Source: a virus. Taken from it: a stretch of DNA of 64,000 bases. The translations under genes were made by a program, and so were the position numbers. The notes beneath the pieces were generated by a model, which saw only the letters and a program-made list of their open reading frames with translations, was not told where the DNA came from and ran no database searches. Below, piece by piece: positions 48,048 through 55,005 of the stretch. Within the stretch, counting starts at the first letter, position 1; each line of letters begins with the position of its first letter. The stretch covers positions 1-64,000 of the IMG/VR virus record IMGVR_UViG_3300022848_000014; one strand, 5' to 3'.

Positions 48048-49801
48048 GAAAAAAGTTAATTGAATTCGATAATGCCAAGGAAAAGATGGCTCTAGGGGCT
48101 AATAAACTGGCAAGGGCTGTTTCATGTACCCTGGGACCAAAAGGTAGGAACGTTGTGCTCTATCTTGAAGATGGCCGAATGCACACGACAAAAGATGGTG
48201 TGACTGTAGCACTCTTTACAAAGTTCTTTGATCAAATAGAAGATGCTGGTGCCACGTTCCTTCAGGATGCATCAAAGAAAACGGTTCACCAGTCAGGTGA
48301 TGGGACAACTACTTGTACACTCGTAGCCAATGCGCTCATCCAGCAAGGGGTGACATACCTCAAGGATAAGATGCACTCTGCTGTGGAGTACACAGATGGA
48401 ATTCAAAAAGCCTCTAGGAATCTAATCGAAGAGTTGGTGCAGGAGTCAATCGAAATCAATGGGGATTTAGATATGATTGAGAATGTTGCTAGGATAAGTG
48501 CCAACAACGATGCTGAACTAGGGAAAATCATCCGTGAAGCTATTGAGGCTGTGGGTTTAGATTCCATCATTCAGGCAGACGACAGTGGGGACAACACCAC
48601 TTCAGTTAAAGTAGTAGATGGAATGGAATTCCAAAATGGATTCAAGCACCCTTACTACATTAATGACCATAAGGGTCGGTGTGTGTTTGATGACAAGAGT
48701 GACAAGGTGAAAGTGATCATTATAGACAATGACCTTACGACACTGAAGCAAGTAATTATGATGATGAAGCATATTGGGGAGAACAACCTGAAGGCTGTCA
48801 TTGTATGCAATCAAATGATTGGTGAAGCAGATAGTGTAGCCCTTGTCAATGTCCAAAATAATGGGCTAAAGGTTTGTGTAGTCAATGCCCCAGGCATGGG
48901 GGACCGAAGACGGGCTTATCTCAGGGATTTAGGGATATTCACTGGTGCCACGGTAATCGGTGATGAAACGGGCACGGAGATCGAAAATTTCAAGCCAGAA
49001 TGGATGGGTACTTGTGAGAAGTTTGTGGCAGATGCTAAGACCTCCCGATTCATTATGGGGGGTAACGTTCCTGACGTTGTTCAGGGCGATATTGATTCTT
49101 TGAAATTAAAGATGGTTAAGCCTGGCCCAGAGAGTTCAATGGAAGCAAGGGCTAATTACACAAGGCAAAAGCAAGAAGTAAAGGATCTCTACGAAAAGAA
49201 GAAGTTGATTACAAATGAGATCGGAAGTATTGAGACTCAAATTGGTAATACAACAGATGCCTTTGCTATCAAGAAGCACAAAGAACGCATTCAGAGGCTC
49301 AAGGGTAAGGCTGCAATCATCTTAGTAGGGGCACAGACCACTCAAGAGCTTCGTCAAAAGAAAGATCGAGTAGATGATGCCATAAAAGCTACTCAAGCTT
49401 CAGTTGAGGAAGGAATCGTGCCTGGTGGTGGTGTCAGCTTCTATAATGCCATGAAAAGGGTAACGCTTAATGATCCTTATGCTGGTGATGAGACACCTGA
49501 GCAAATAGGTTACTACGCATTCCTAGATGTGATGTCTGAAGTTCTGATTAAGATTTGCGAAAATTCAGGGTATGACGTTGCCTCTACTATAGCAAAGATG
49601 GAAGCTCGGAAAGACATGCAATTTGGTCTTAACGCAAAGAGTGGTGAATTCTGCAACCTGATAGACGCAGGGATCATCAATCCTACTAAAGTTGATCGTG
49701 TAGCAATTGAAAACGCGACATCTTCAGCTTGCACAATGCTATTGTCGGAGTGTGTTATATACCCCGATCCTGAAGCATTTGAAGAGGTGCCCCAGCAATA
49801 A
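48044..49801 (+). CDS. groEL: Chaperonin GroEL
   Basis: A 585-aa Cpn60. ATP site: VSCTLGPKGRNVVLY near residues 26-40, TKDGVTVA near 50-57, and GDGTTTCT near 86-93 with the catalytic Asp. VPGGGVSFYNAMK near 461-473 is the second nucleotide loop. The apical domain is divergent (VRYE-type bacterial residues replaced) and residues 370-410 are charged helices. The C-terminus lacks the GGM tail. It should form a ring that folds phage proteins with the phage GroES. Confidence 0.92.
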   Translation: MRKKLIEFDNAKEKMALGANKLARAVSCTLGPKGRNVVLYLEDGRMHTTKDGVTVALFTKFFDQIEDAGATFLQDASKKTVHQSGDGTTTCTLVANALIQQGVTYLKDKMHSAVEYTDGIQKASRNLIEELVQESIEINGDLDMIENVARISANNDAELGKIIREAIEAVGLDSIIQADDSGDNTTSVKVVDGMEFQNGFKHPYYINDHKGRCVFDDKSDKVKVIIIDNDLTTLKQVIMMMKHIGENNLKAVIVCNQMIGEADSVALVNVQNNGLKVCVVNAPGMGDRRRAYLRDLGIFTGATVIGDETGTEIENFKPEWMGTCEKFVADAKTSRFIMGGNVPDVVQGDIDSLKLKMVKPGPESSMEARANYTRQKQEVKDLYEKKKLITNEIGSIETQIGNTTDAFAIKKHKERIQRLKGKAAIILVGAQTTQELRQKKDRVDDAIKATQASVEEGIVPGGGVSFYNAMKRVTLNDPYAGDETPEQIGYYAFLDVMSEVLIKICENSGYDVASTIAKMEARKDMQFGLNAKSGEFCNLIDAGIINPTKVDRVAIENATSSACTMLLSECVIYPDPEAFEEVPQQ

Positions 49802-49838
49802 TTGAATGCAATTAGTTAAACCCTAAATACAGAGTAAA

Positions 49839-50102
49839 ATGCCAGAATTAGATAACGGTGAACCCCAAGCGTCAAGACCATTGACTTTTGGTGAGAAAGC
49901 AGTGGGACTAAGATTTAACCCAGGCGGTATGACTGAAGTAGATGAGTGCAAATCTATCTTTGCAGAAGCAATTGATCAAATGCATGATTTCCGAGAGTTG
50001 GAAAGCTCTACCAAAGGTCAAAAGCGTCATGCTTCTATTGCCATTACAGAACTTGAGTCAGCACAAATGAGAGCCGTTAAAGCTCTTACTTGGAAAGACT
50101 AA
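49839..50102 (+). CDS. Acb2-like anti-CBASS cyclic-nucleotide sponge
   Basis: An 87-aa protein with the features I know of the Acb2 family: LTFGEKAVGLRFNPGG near residues 15-30, a helix EVDECKSIFAEAIDQMHDFR, and a closing HASIAITELESAQMRAVKAL then TW. Acb2 proteins form small hexamers that bind cyclic di- and trinucleotides and so block CBASS immunity. Position after groEL, in a run of small genes, fits an anti-defence gene. Recognised from memory of the family pattern, not by search. Confidence 0.75.
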   Translation: MPELDNGEPQASRPLTFGEKAVGLRFNPGGMTEVDECKSIFAEAIDQMHDFRELESSTKGQKRHASIAITELESAQMRAVKALTWKD

Positions 50103-50109
50103 AGTAAAG

Positions 50110-50180
50110 CCAAGGCTCATTTGCAAATTGTCTTTCATTGTGGCGGGTAGTAGGAGAATCCTACGACAAATGGGTCTTGG
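50110..50180 (+). ncRNA. Structured RNA motif, copy A
   Basis: Outer stem CCAAGGCTCATTTG / CAAATGGGTCTTGG (14 pairs, two G-U) begins 7 nt after the Acb2-like stop. Inside, after AAATTGT, is the hairpin GTAGGA-GAA-TCCTAC. Copy B at 50677-50745 has the same layout with compensatory changes. Confidence 0.65.
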
Positions 50181-50185
50181 TAAAT

Positions 50186-50292
50186 TCGGAAGTGGCGAAA
50201 TGGTAGACGCTATTAATAGGATGATGTTGGTGGAAAAGAAAAGCGCACCCAACTAAAAAACATCCATGTAGGTTCGAATCCTGTCTTCCGAA
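50186..50292 (+). tRNA. tRNA-like element (Leu-type ends, abnormal middle)
   Basis: Acceptor stem TCGGAAG / CTTCCGA (7 bp), then TG and a D-arm GCG-AAATGGTAGA-CGC very like tRNA-Leu, and a T-arm GTAGG-TTCGAAT-CCTGT. The middle (50211-50267) does not fold as a normal anticodon arm: it forms a long stem GGATG ... CATCC with inner GTTGG ... CCAAC. At 107 nt it is about 20 nt longer than a Leu tRNA. It may be a tRNA with an insertion, a decayed tRNA or a tRNA mimic. No CCA is encoded. Confidence 0.45.
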
Positions 50293-50332
50293 CTAATAAT
50301 CAAATAATTTATATTCATCTAAAAACCGCAAA

Positions 50333-50665
50333 ATGAACGAAGCAAAAATGTCAGAACCAGGATCAAGACAGACCTGTTCATCAGTATTACGTGATATTAC
50401 TGATTCAATAGGCCATACCCAAGATGTTCTAAACGAACTAGAGCGTAATATGGGTCAATTCTTTGACTCTTCCTCAGAAGATGATGCCAAAGGGCCCATA
50501 GCTGCAGAAGCAAAAAACTCCTTGAATGGTGAGACAATCCATGAGGTAGTGTTTGGTCATGGTGACAAGTTTTCTTTTCACACGCTAAACCAAATTGCCC
50601 ACTTAACTAGTACACAGTCGAGTCAATTGACAAGGATTATGGATCAAATAAACACGAACCTTTAG
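50333..50665 (+). CDS. Hypothetical acidic protein
   Basis: A 110-aa protein (MNEAKMSEPGSRQTCSSVLR...). Two ATGs (50333 and 50348) are possible; the first follows AAAAACCGCAAA. Helical, acidic (FDSSSEDDAKG). Between the tRNA-like element and RNA copy B. Unknown. Confidence 0.5.
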   Translation: MNEAKMSEPGSRQTCSSVLRDITDSIGHTQDVLNELERNMGQFFDSSSEDDAKGPIAAEAKNSLNGETIHEVVFGHGDKFSFHTLNQIAHLTSTQSSQLTRIMDQINTNL

Positions 50666-50676
50666 TAAAACATAAG

Positions 50677-50745
50677 CCAAGACCCATTTGCTTTTTACAA
50701 ATTGTAACTCGGCATGGGAAACTCCCATTAGTAGGTGGGTCTTGG
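50677..50745 (+). ncRNA. Structured RNA motif, copy B
   Basis: Outer stem CCAAGACCCATTTG / TAGGTGGGTCTTGG (14 pairs with some G-U) and inner hairpin ATGGGA-AAC-TCCCAT, with ACAAATTGT between as in copy A. It begins 11 nt after the upstream stop and is followed by AAACCACAAA and the next ATG. Confidence 0.65.
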
Positions 50746-50768
50746 TAATTTTATAAACCACAAAAAGA

Positions 50769-51035
50769 ATGATTATTACAGCCAAACCAATTCGAATCGG
50801 TACTTCTGGGAGCAATGGTAAGTTCCGAAAAGAAGTTTCCTCATTGTACGACATTCATAAATGGATGAGTGAAAAGAGTGGTGAAATGCTAACGGTTAAG
50901 CTTAAGAAGAATCAACTTTTCTCTCAGCCCAAGACTCATGCCGAAAGCCGTGAACAAGAGTATGCGATAAGACACCACGCAAAAAATTTCAGATCGGCAG
51001 GAGAAGGTTTACGATCAAGCCCCTTTACTTTTTGA
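50769..51035 (+). CDS. Hypothetical basic protein
   Basis: An 88-aa protein (MIITAKPIRIGTSGSNGKFR...), basic, with residues 20-50 helical. The ATG follows AAACCACAAAAAGA. Unknown function. Confidence 0.5.
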   Translation: MIITAKPIRIGTSGSNGKFRKEVSSLYDIHKWMSEKSGEMLTVKLKKNQLFSQPKTHAESREQEYAIRHHAKNFRSAGEGLRSSPFTF

Positions 51036-51039
51036 GTAA

Positions 51040-51276
51040 ATGAATAATTCAAAAAACATATTAGAGTCTTTTGATTTTCTGGACGAGCTAGGTAAAAGCT
51101 GGTCTAAATCCAGAATGAATGAGCCTGGCAGGATTGTCAGAACATCTAAGGGTGTCATTGGGAGGATAGTAAACTCAGAGCCTTCAGTTACAAAGGGGAA
51201 AATAGCAGTCTATACCAAGGAAGATACTATCTTGTGTAGCCCTGACTCACTAAGAACAATTGGATTCATAAACTAA
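51040..51276 (+). CDS. Hypothetical small beta protein
   Basis: A 78-aa protein. The second half (GRIVRTSKGVIGRIVNSEPS, then KGKIAVYTKED) has the look of a small SH3-like barrel. Follows the previous stop by 4 nt. Unknown. Confidence 0.45.
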   Translation: MNNSKNILESFDFLDELGKSWSKSRMNEPGRIVRTSKGVIGRIVNSEPSVTKGKIAVYTKEDTILCSPDSLRTIGFIN

Positions 51277-51277
51277 G

Positions 51278-51496
51278 ATGAACGAGGATCACTTTGAATT
51301 TATAGAGTATCGGATGTCCATTATTGATGGTCTAGTCAGGAAAATAGCAGTTTACCGTGAGCGCCCAATTGTTGTGACTGGGAAGTTTATAGGGTTTAAA
51401 GAAATAGATTTTGATGAAATTGACCAGTTCCAAGACTCATGGACTGAAGAAGAGAAAGAATTATACAATCCAAACCACAATAATCTAAAACGCTAA
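51278..51496 (+). CDS. Hypothetical protein
   Basis: A 72-aa acidic protein (MNEDHFEFIEYRMSIIDGLV...), 1 nt after the previous stop and sharing 1 nt with the next ATG. Unknown. Confidence 0.45.
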   Translation: MNEDHFEFIEYRMSIIDGLVRKIAVYRERPIVVTGKFIGFKEIDFDEIDQFQDSWTEEEKELYNPNHNNLKR

Positions 51497-51942
51497 TGTC
51501 AACAGATGAAATTTATACTACTGGATTCCATGTAAAATCTTATGAAATCGTTACTGATTTTCTAGAGGAATTAACTTACAATGATCAATTTCACCCCGAA
51601 GGTGAGAGAACTGTTTTTGTCACAAAAACAAGGGAGGTTCCTGTTATTCTTTACAACACCGTTCTGTCTATAGACAAACCTGTTAAGGCTGGTAATCACT
51701 ATATGGAAATGGAGACTGAAGCACTCTTTATTGCTGTGGGGACGGAGCTAGTGAGTGTTAAACTCTTGAATGAAGTTGAATTGTTTGCTTATAGCTCTCC
51801 TGTTAAATTGGTGCTTGTTAGTTCACCCTTTGATGAAGCTGGCCAAGGATTACATCTTGGGGAAGAAGACATGCATTTGCGAGTACGTCCAATGTCACCA
51901 CTAGACTGCTTTCCTGGTCCCATACCTACTGAAGAAGATTAA
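51496..51942 (+). CDS. Hypothetical acidic protein
   Basis: A 148-aa acidic, beta-rich protein (MSTDEIYTTGFHVKSYEIVT ... CFPGPIPTEED). No catalytic motif seen. In the run of small genes before the HNH nuclease. Confidence 0.45.
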   Translation: MSTDEIYTTGFHVKSYEIVTDFLEELTYNDQFHPEGERTVFVTKTREVPVILYNTVLSIDKPVKAGNHYMEMETEALFIAVGTELVSVKLLNEVELFAYSSPVKLVLVSSPFDEAGQGLHLGEEDMHLRVRPMSPLDCFPGPIPTEED

Positions 51943-51964
51943 TCTACAATGATCGTTAATATCA

Positions 51965-52426
51965 ATGTACATATCAAAGAAAACAAGGGAGGTAGTCCGG
52001 TTGAAGTTTGGGGGGCTCTGCGCCTATTCTGGGACTGTATTAGAGAGCGATTGGCAAGTAGATCACCTTAAGCCTTTGATTAGGGGTTATGATGGAGCCC
52101 CACGGTTTCCTGAGAGGCATTCAATTGATAACATGGTTCCTTCTCAAAAAATCATTAATCATTACAAGGGAACACTCGATCCAGAAACCTTTAGGTCTTG
52201 GTATCTTGGGGGACTCCATGAGAGGCTGAAGAAACTCCCCCGAAAAACTAGGGTCAAGAACACAAGAAACAGGAAGAGGTATTTAAGGCGTGTTGCCTCA
52301 TTCTTTGATATTACACCTGACACGCCATTTTCAGGAATCTTTTATTATGAAATACATAAACCACAACATGGGACAATTAGAGGAAACACCAGAAGAAAAA
52401 TCAAAAAGATCAGCACAACTAATTGA
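51965..52426 (+). CDS. HNH endonuclease
   Basis: A 153-aa protein with an HNH core: GLCAYSGTVLESDWQVDHLKP near residues 17-37 (DH pair), then HSIDNMVPSQKIINHYKG near 52-69 (N and H). The first zinc knuckle has only one Cys (CAYSG rather than CxxC). The C-terminal 60 residues are very basic. Not inserted in any conserved gene here; a homing or genome-processing nuclease. Confidence 0.8.
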   Translation: MYISKKTREVVRLKFGGLCAYSGTVLESDWQVDHLKPLIRGYDGAPRFPERHSIDNMVPSQKIINHYKGTLDPETFRSWYLGGLHERLKKLPRKTRVKNTRNRKRYLRRVASFFDITPDTPFSGIFYYEIHKPQHGTIRGNTRRKIKKISTTN

Positions 52427-52694
52427 GATGGCCAAGCTGTATCTGCTTCAGATTGACGAAAATCACTTAGAATCAGTGTCAACCCAGCTACACACACAAG
52501 CATCTAGGCAGGAGTCAATGTCCATCATTAATATGCATTACTATCCAGAGAAGACGCAAATACTAAGAGCTCAGGCTGGTGCTTTGGGTGCTTTGTTGTC
52601 ATTTATTAGTCATCTCAAGGAAATCGATCAGTTGAAAAAGACCTTAGACAAAGCCAAGCAGGGTAGGGAGCAAATAGATAGATTGTTTTTGTAG
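52368..52694 (+). CDS. Coiled-coil protein
   Basis: A 108-aa protein from the ATG at 52368 (MGQLEETPEEKSKRSAQLIE), directly after AAACCACAAC. Longer in-frame starts at 52290 and 52347 lie deeper in the HNH gene. The C-terminal 35 residues are a coiled coil (HLKEIDQLKKTLDKAKQGRE). Unknown. Confidence 0.5.
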   Translation: MGQLEETPEEKSKRSAQLIEMAKLYLLQIDENHLESVSTQLHTQASRQESMSIINMHYYPEKTQILRAQAGALGALLSFISHLKEIDQLKKTLDKAKQGREQIDRLFL

Positions 52695-52697
52695 TTC

Positions 52698-53003
52698 ATG
52701 CGTCACAAAGCCTATAAAACTGACTACAGTTGGCATTATCTTCAGATCAAGGAAAGATTGAAGAATGCTTTCATAAAGGATGGATTCAGTAGATCTTTTT
52801 ATGGTGATTACTTGAGTAAGGAAATACTCTATAGCCTCCTGTTTGAATTCAGAGTGGGTGATCCACCTAACTGTAGCTCTAGGGGCTCAAAGAAAGATTG
52901 GAGAGACTGGCATATTGTTCTTGAGACTCATGGGACTTGGCTCAAGTTTTATCAGTTCTATCTTTGTTCAGTTGATATTTATGAATGGAATAAAATAAAA
53001 TGA
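52698..53003 (+). CDS. Hypothetical aromatic-rich protein
   Basis: A 101-aa protein (MRHKAYKTDYSWHYLQIKER...) unusually rich in W, Y and F (KKDWRDWHIVLETHGTWLKF). Unknown. Last resident gene with a normal leader before array B. Confidence 0.5.
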   Translation: MRHKAYKTDYSWHYLQIKERLKNAFIKDGFSRSFYGDYLSKEILYSLLFEFRVGDPPNCSSRGSKKDWRDWHIVLETHGTWLKFYQFYLCSVDIYEWNKIK

Positions 53004-53015
53004 AAACAGAGCAAA

Positions 53016-53240
53016 ATGAAAAACAATAAAATTATAAGCAGTTTTAAATATTGGGCAATCACTAGAAAATGGTTGTGGCAAAGAGTCGTTTTTGATAATG
53101 GTGTTGTTGGCAGAAACTATCACAGATATGACCATATCTTGTATTCTTATTGTCAAGGAATGGGTGATAATGGAGAGTATGGAGGTATTAATACCGTAAT
53201 AAAATTACAAGTGGAATCATCTATGCGTAATTGTGCCTAA
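53016..53240 (+). CDS. Hypothetical protein ending in attC-like site
   Basis: A 74-aa protein (MKNNKIISSFKYWAITRKWL...). Its TAA stop is part of the attC-like core GCCTAAC at 53235-53241. It has no matching GTTAGGC start upstream, so either it is the last resident gene or a cassette whose 5' end was lost. Unknown function. Confidence 0.45.
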   Translation: MKNNKIISSFKYWAITRKWLWQRVVFDNGVVGRNYHRYDHILYSYCQGMGDNGEYGGINTVIKLQVESSMRNCA

Positions 53241-53298
53241 CGGTTTGTATATGAAATCGGCTGACGATAGGAAGCTGTTTTATATACCGTGTTAGCCA
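53233..53298 (+). other. attC-like site S6 (first site of array B)
   Basis: Begins GTGCCTAACGG (GCCTAAC fits RYYYAAC) and ends CCGTGTTAGCCA. Arms GGTTTGTATATGAAA and TTTTATATACC pair, with AGC/GCT inside. 66 bp. Confidence 0.8.
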
Positions 53299-53335
53299 TC
53301 TGGCTGTGGTAAATTAAGAACTAAAATTAAATAGA

Positions 53336-53980
53336 ATGAAAATATTAATAGCTTGTGAGGAGAGCCAAGAAGTTTGTAAGGCTTTCCGAGAAATAGGATT
53401 TGAGGCTTATAGTTGCGATATGCAAGAATGTAGTGGTGGTAAACCTGAATGGCATATTGTAGGTGATGCAGTTGTAGAAGCGTATAGTGGTAAATATGAC
53501 CTTATGATAGCGCACCCACCTTGCACTTATATTAGTAGAGCTGGTGCAAGATGGATGTACCCAACAGCAGGAAATTTAAGCCAAGAAAGATTTAATAAAG
53601 CAATGGAAGCGAAGGATTTGTTTATGAAATTATTGAACGCTCCTATACCTTATATTGCTGTTGAGAACCCAACATTGTTAAAAGTAGTTGGATTGCCTAA
53701 ACAAAGCCAAGCGGTGCAACCTTATGAATACGGACACCCTTATAGTAAAAGAACTCTGCTGTGGATTAAAAATTTACCACTATTAAGCCCAACCAAAATA
53801 GTAAGCGAATATAAGCCGTACTTACCAAGTAATACAGGGGGCAAAAAACGAGGGCAGAAATATCAATTTAAGAACATAAGCCAAAAGGAAAGCAGTAAAA
53901 CTTTTAGCGGAATTGCAAAAGCTATGGCTGAACAATGGGGAAACTTCATTAAAAGCGATAATGTAGCAGCTTGTGGCTAA
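53336..53980 (+). CDS. C5-methyltransferase-like DNA modification protein
   Basis: A 214-aa protein: MKILIACEESQEVCKAFREI at the start (SAM-site-like), MIAHPPCTYISRAGARWMYP near residues 62-81 with the PPC catalytic-loop motif, and YIAVENPTLL near 105-114 (ENP, like motif VI). It lacks the C-terminal target-recognition part of full C5-methyltransferases. Common in phages; methylation or hypermodification of cytosine is probable. The TAA stop lies in attC-like core GGCTAAC. Confidence 0.7.
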   Translation: MKILIACEESQEVCKAFREIGFEAYSCDMQECSGGKPEWHIVGDAVVEAYSGKYDLMIAHPPCTYISRAGARWMYPTAGNLSQERFNKAMEAKDLFMKLLNAPIPYIAVENPTLLKVVGLPKQSQAVQPYEYGHPYSKRTLLWIKNLPLLSPTKIVSEYKPYLPSNTGGKKRGQKYQFKNISQKESSKTFSGIAKAMAEQWGNFIKSDNVAACG

Positions 53981-54045
53981 CGTGTTGTATATGATTAAGC
54001 GATAGCGACCCTTTTTAGGGTTAATTATATACGGTGTTACCTGCA
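53972..54045 (+). other. attC-like site S7
   Basis: Begins TGTGGCTAACGTG and ends CGGTGTTACCTGCA. Arms GTATATGATTAA and TTAATTATATAC pair, with an inner GGGTT near the apex. About 74 bp. Confidence 0.8.
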
Positions 54046-54068
54046 GTACGGATTATTAAAAACGAAAT

Positions 54069-54773
54069 ATGAAAAGAAACAAAATATATTTAGGGGATTG
54101 TTTAGAGTTGATGCCTAAACACGTAGAAGATAAAAGCGTTGATATGATTTTTTGCGATTTACCTTATGGAACAACACAAAACAAATGGGATAGCGTTATA
54201 CCTTTTGAGCCACTTTGGGAACAATATAAGAGAGTTATAAAAGATAATGGAGCTATTGTGTTATTTGGCTCACAACCTTTTACAAGTGCTTTAATTATGA
54301 GTGAACCTAAAATGTTTAAATACTCTTGGTATTGGTTAAAAAATAGAGCTACTGGAGTTTTAAACTCTAAAAAACAACCGTTAAGAAATATTGAAGAAAT
54401 TTGTGTTTTTAATATAAAGAAATATAACCCACAAGGATTGATTGAGGTGAACCAACCAAGTAGAAACAGCAAGAAAGATTACGATAACTATGGGAAAGGA
54501 ACTAGTAAACAATACACTCAAAAATACACAAACTACCCAAAGCAATTGATTGAGTTTAATAGCGTGCAAAGAACAACGCACCCAACAGAAAAGCCATTAG
54601 ATTTAATTGAATATATGATTAAGACTTACACAAATGAAGGTGATTTGATACTTGATAATACTTGTGGAAGTGGAACAACTGGAAGAGGAGCGAAGAACTT
54701 AAACAGAGATTATATTATGATGGAGCAAGAAGAGAAGTATTATGACATTGCTTGTAAAAGACTACTAACTTAG
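54069..54773 (+). CDS. DNA methyltransferase, N6-adenine/N4-cytosine type
   Basis: A 234-aa beta-class methyltransferase: FCDLPYGTTQNKWDS near residues 30-44 (motif IV), RTTHPTEKPLDLIEYMIKTY near 174-193, and LDNTCGSGTTGRGAK near 200-214 (motif I). Paralogue of the enzyme at 39207-40040, which also terminates its array, but without the extra RSNNIFLS N-terminus. Probably protects phage DNA. Confidence 0.87.
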   Translation: MKRNKIYLGDCLELMPKHVEDKSVDMIFCDLPYGTTQNKWDSVIPFEPLWEQYKRVIKDNGAIVLFGSQPFTSALIMSEPKMFKYSWYWLKNRATGVLNSKKQPLRNIEEICVFNIKKYNPQGLIEVNQPSRNSKKDYDNYGKGTSKQYTQKYTNYPKQLIEFNSVQRTTHPTEKPLDLIEYMIKTYTNEGDLILDNTCGSGTTGRGAKNLNRDYIMMEQEEKYYDIACKRLLT

Positions 54774-54775
54774 TA

Positions 54776-54867
54776 TTGCAGGTAACACTAAGCTTCGTGC
54801 CGTTCTCTTCGAATGGCATTAAGCGACTGTTTAGCACCGTCTTTCGGAGTACTTACGGAGAAATATG
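54776..54867 (+). repeat. attC-like site S8, terminal; 92-bp inverted repeat copy 2
   Basis: Begins TTGCAGGTAAC, contains palindrome GCTTCGTGCC ... GGCATTAAGC, then GTTTAGC at 54829-54835, and 32 further bp shared with copy 1. 89 of 92 positions equal 39112-39203 on the other strand. Confidence 0.8.
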
Positions 54868-54880
54868 GGTTTTAAAAAAA

Positions 54881-54995
54881 TAGCTCACATCTCCTGAGCC
54901 TGGGCCGACACCTCCCGCAGTTGTATGTTGTCGCCAGTTTCATGCTTCAGGTACCCTCCACATGACGCAGAATTCAGGCCCGGACATGTGAGCTA
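54881..54995 (-). ncRNA. GC-rich hairpin ending in T-tract (terminator or small RNA)
   Basis: Minus strand TAGCTCACAT ... ATGTGAGCTA (10 bp) with inner GGGCC / GGCCC, enclosing about 70 nt of GC-rich sequence, then seven Ts (54880-54874). It ends the lysis operon in the convergent gap. Much larger than a usual terminator, so a stable 3' RNA is possible. Confidence 0.55.
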
Positions 54996-55005
54996 TAGTG
55001 CAAAT

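Larger units (their letters stand above)
53292..54829 (+). mobile_element. Integron-type gene cassette array B (two cassettes, no integrase)
   Basis: Cassettes P2 (53292-54036, C5-methyltransferase-like) and P3 (54037-54829, N6/N4-type methyltransferase), read rightwards and bounded by S6, S7 and S8. Cassette ends match in the integron manner: GTTAGCCA/TGGCTAAC and GTGTTACCTGCA/TGCAGGTAACAC. The cargo type and terminal site match array A. Confidence 0.75.
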
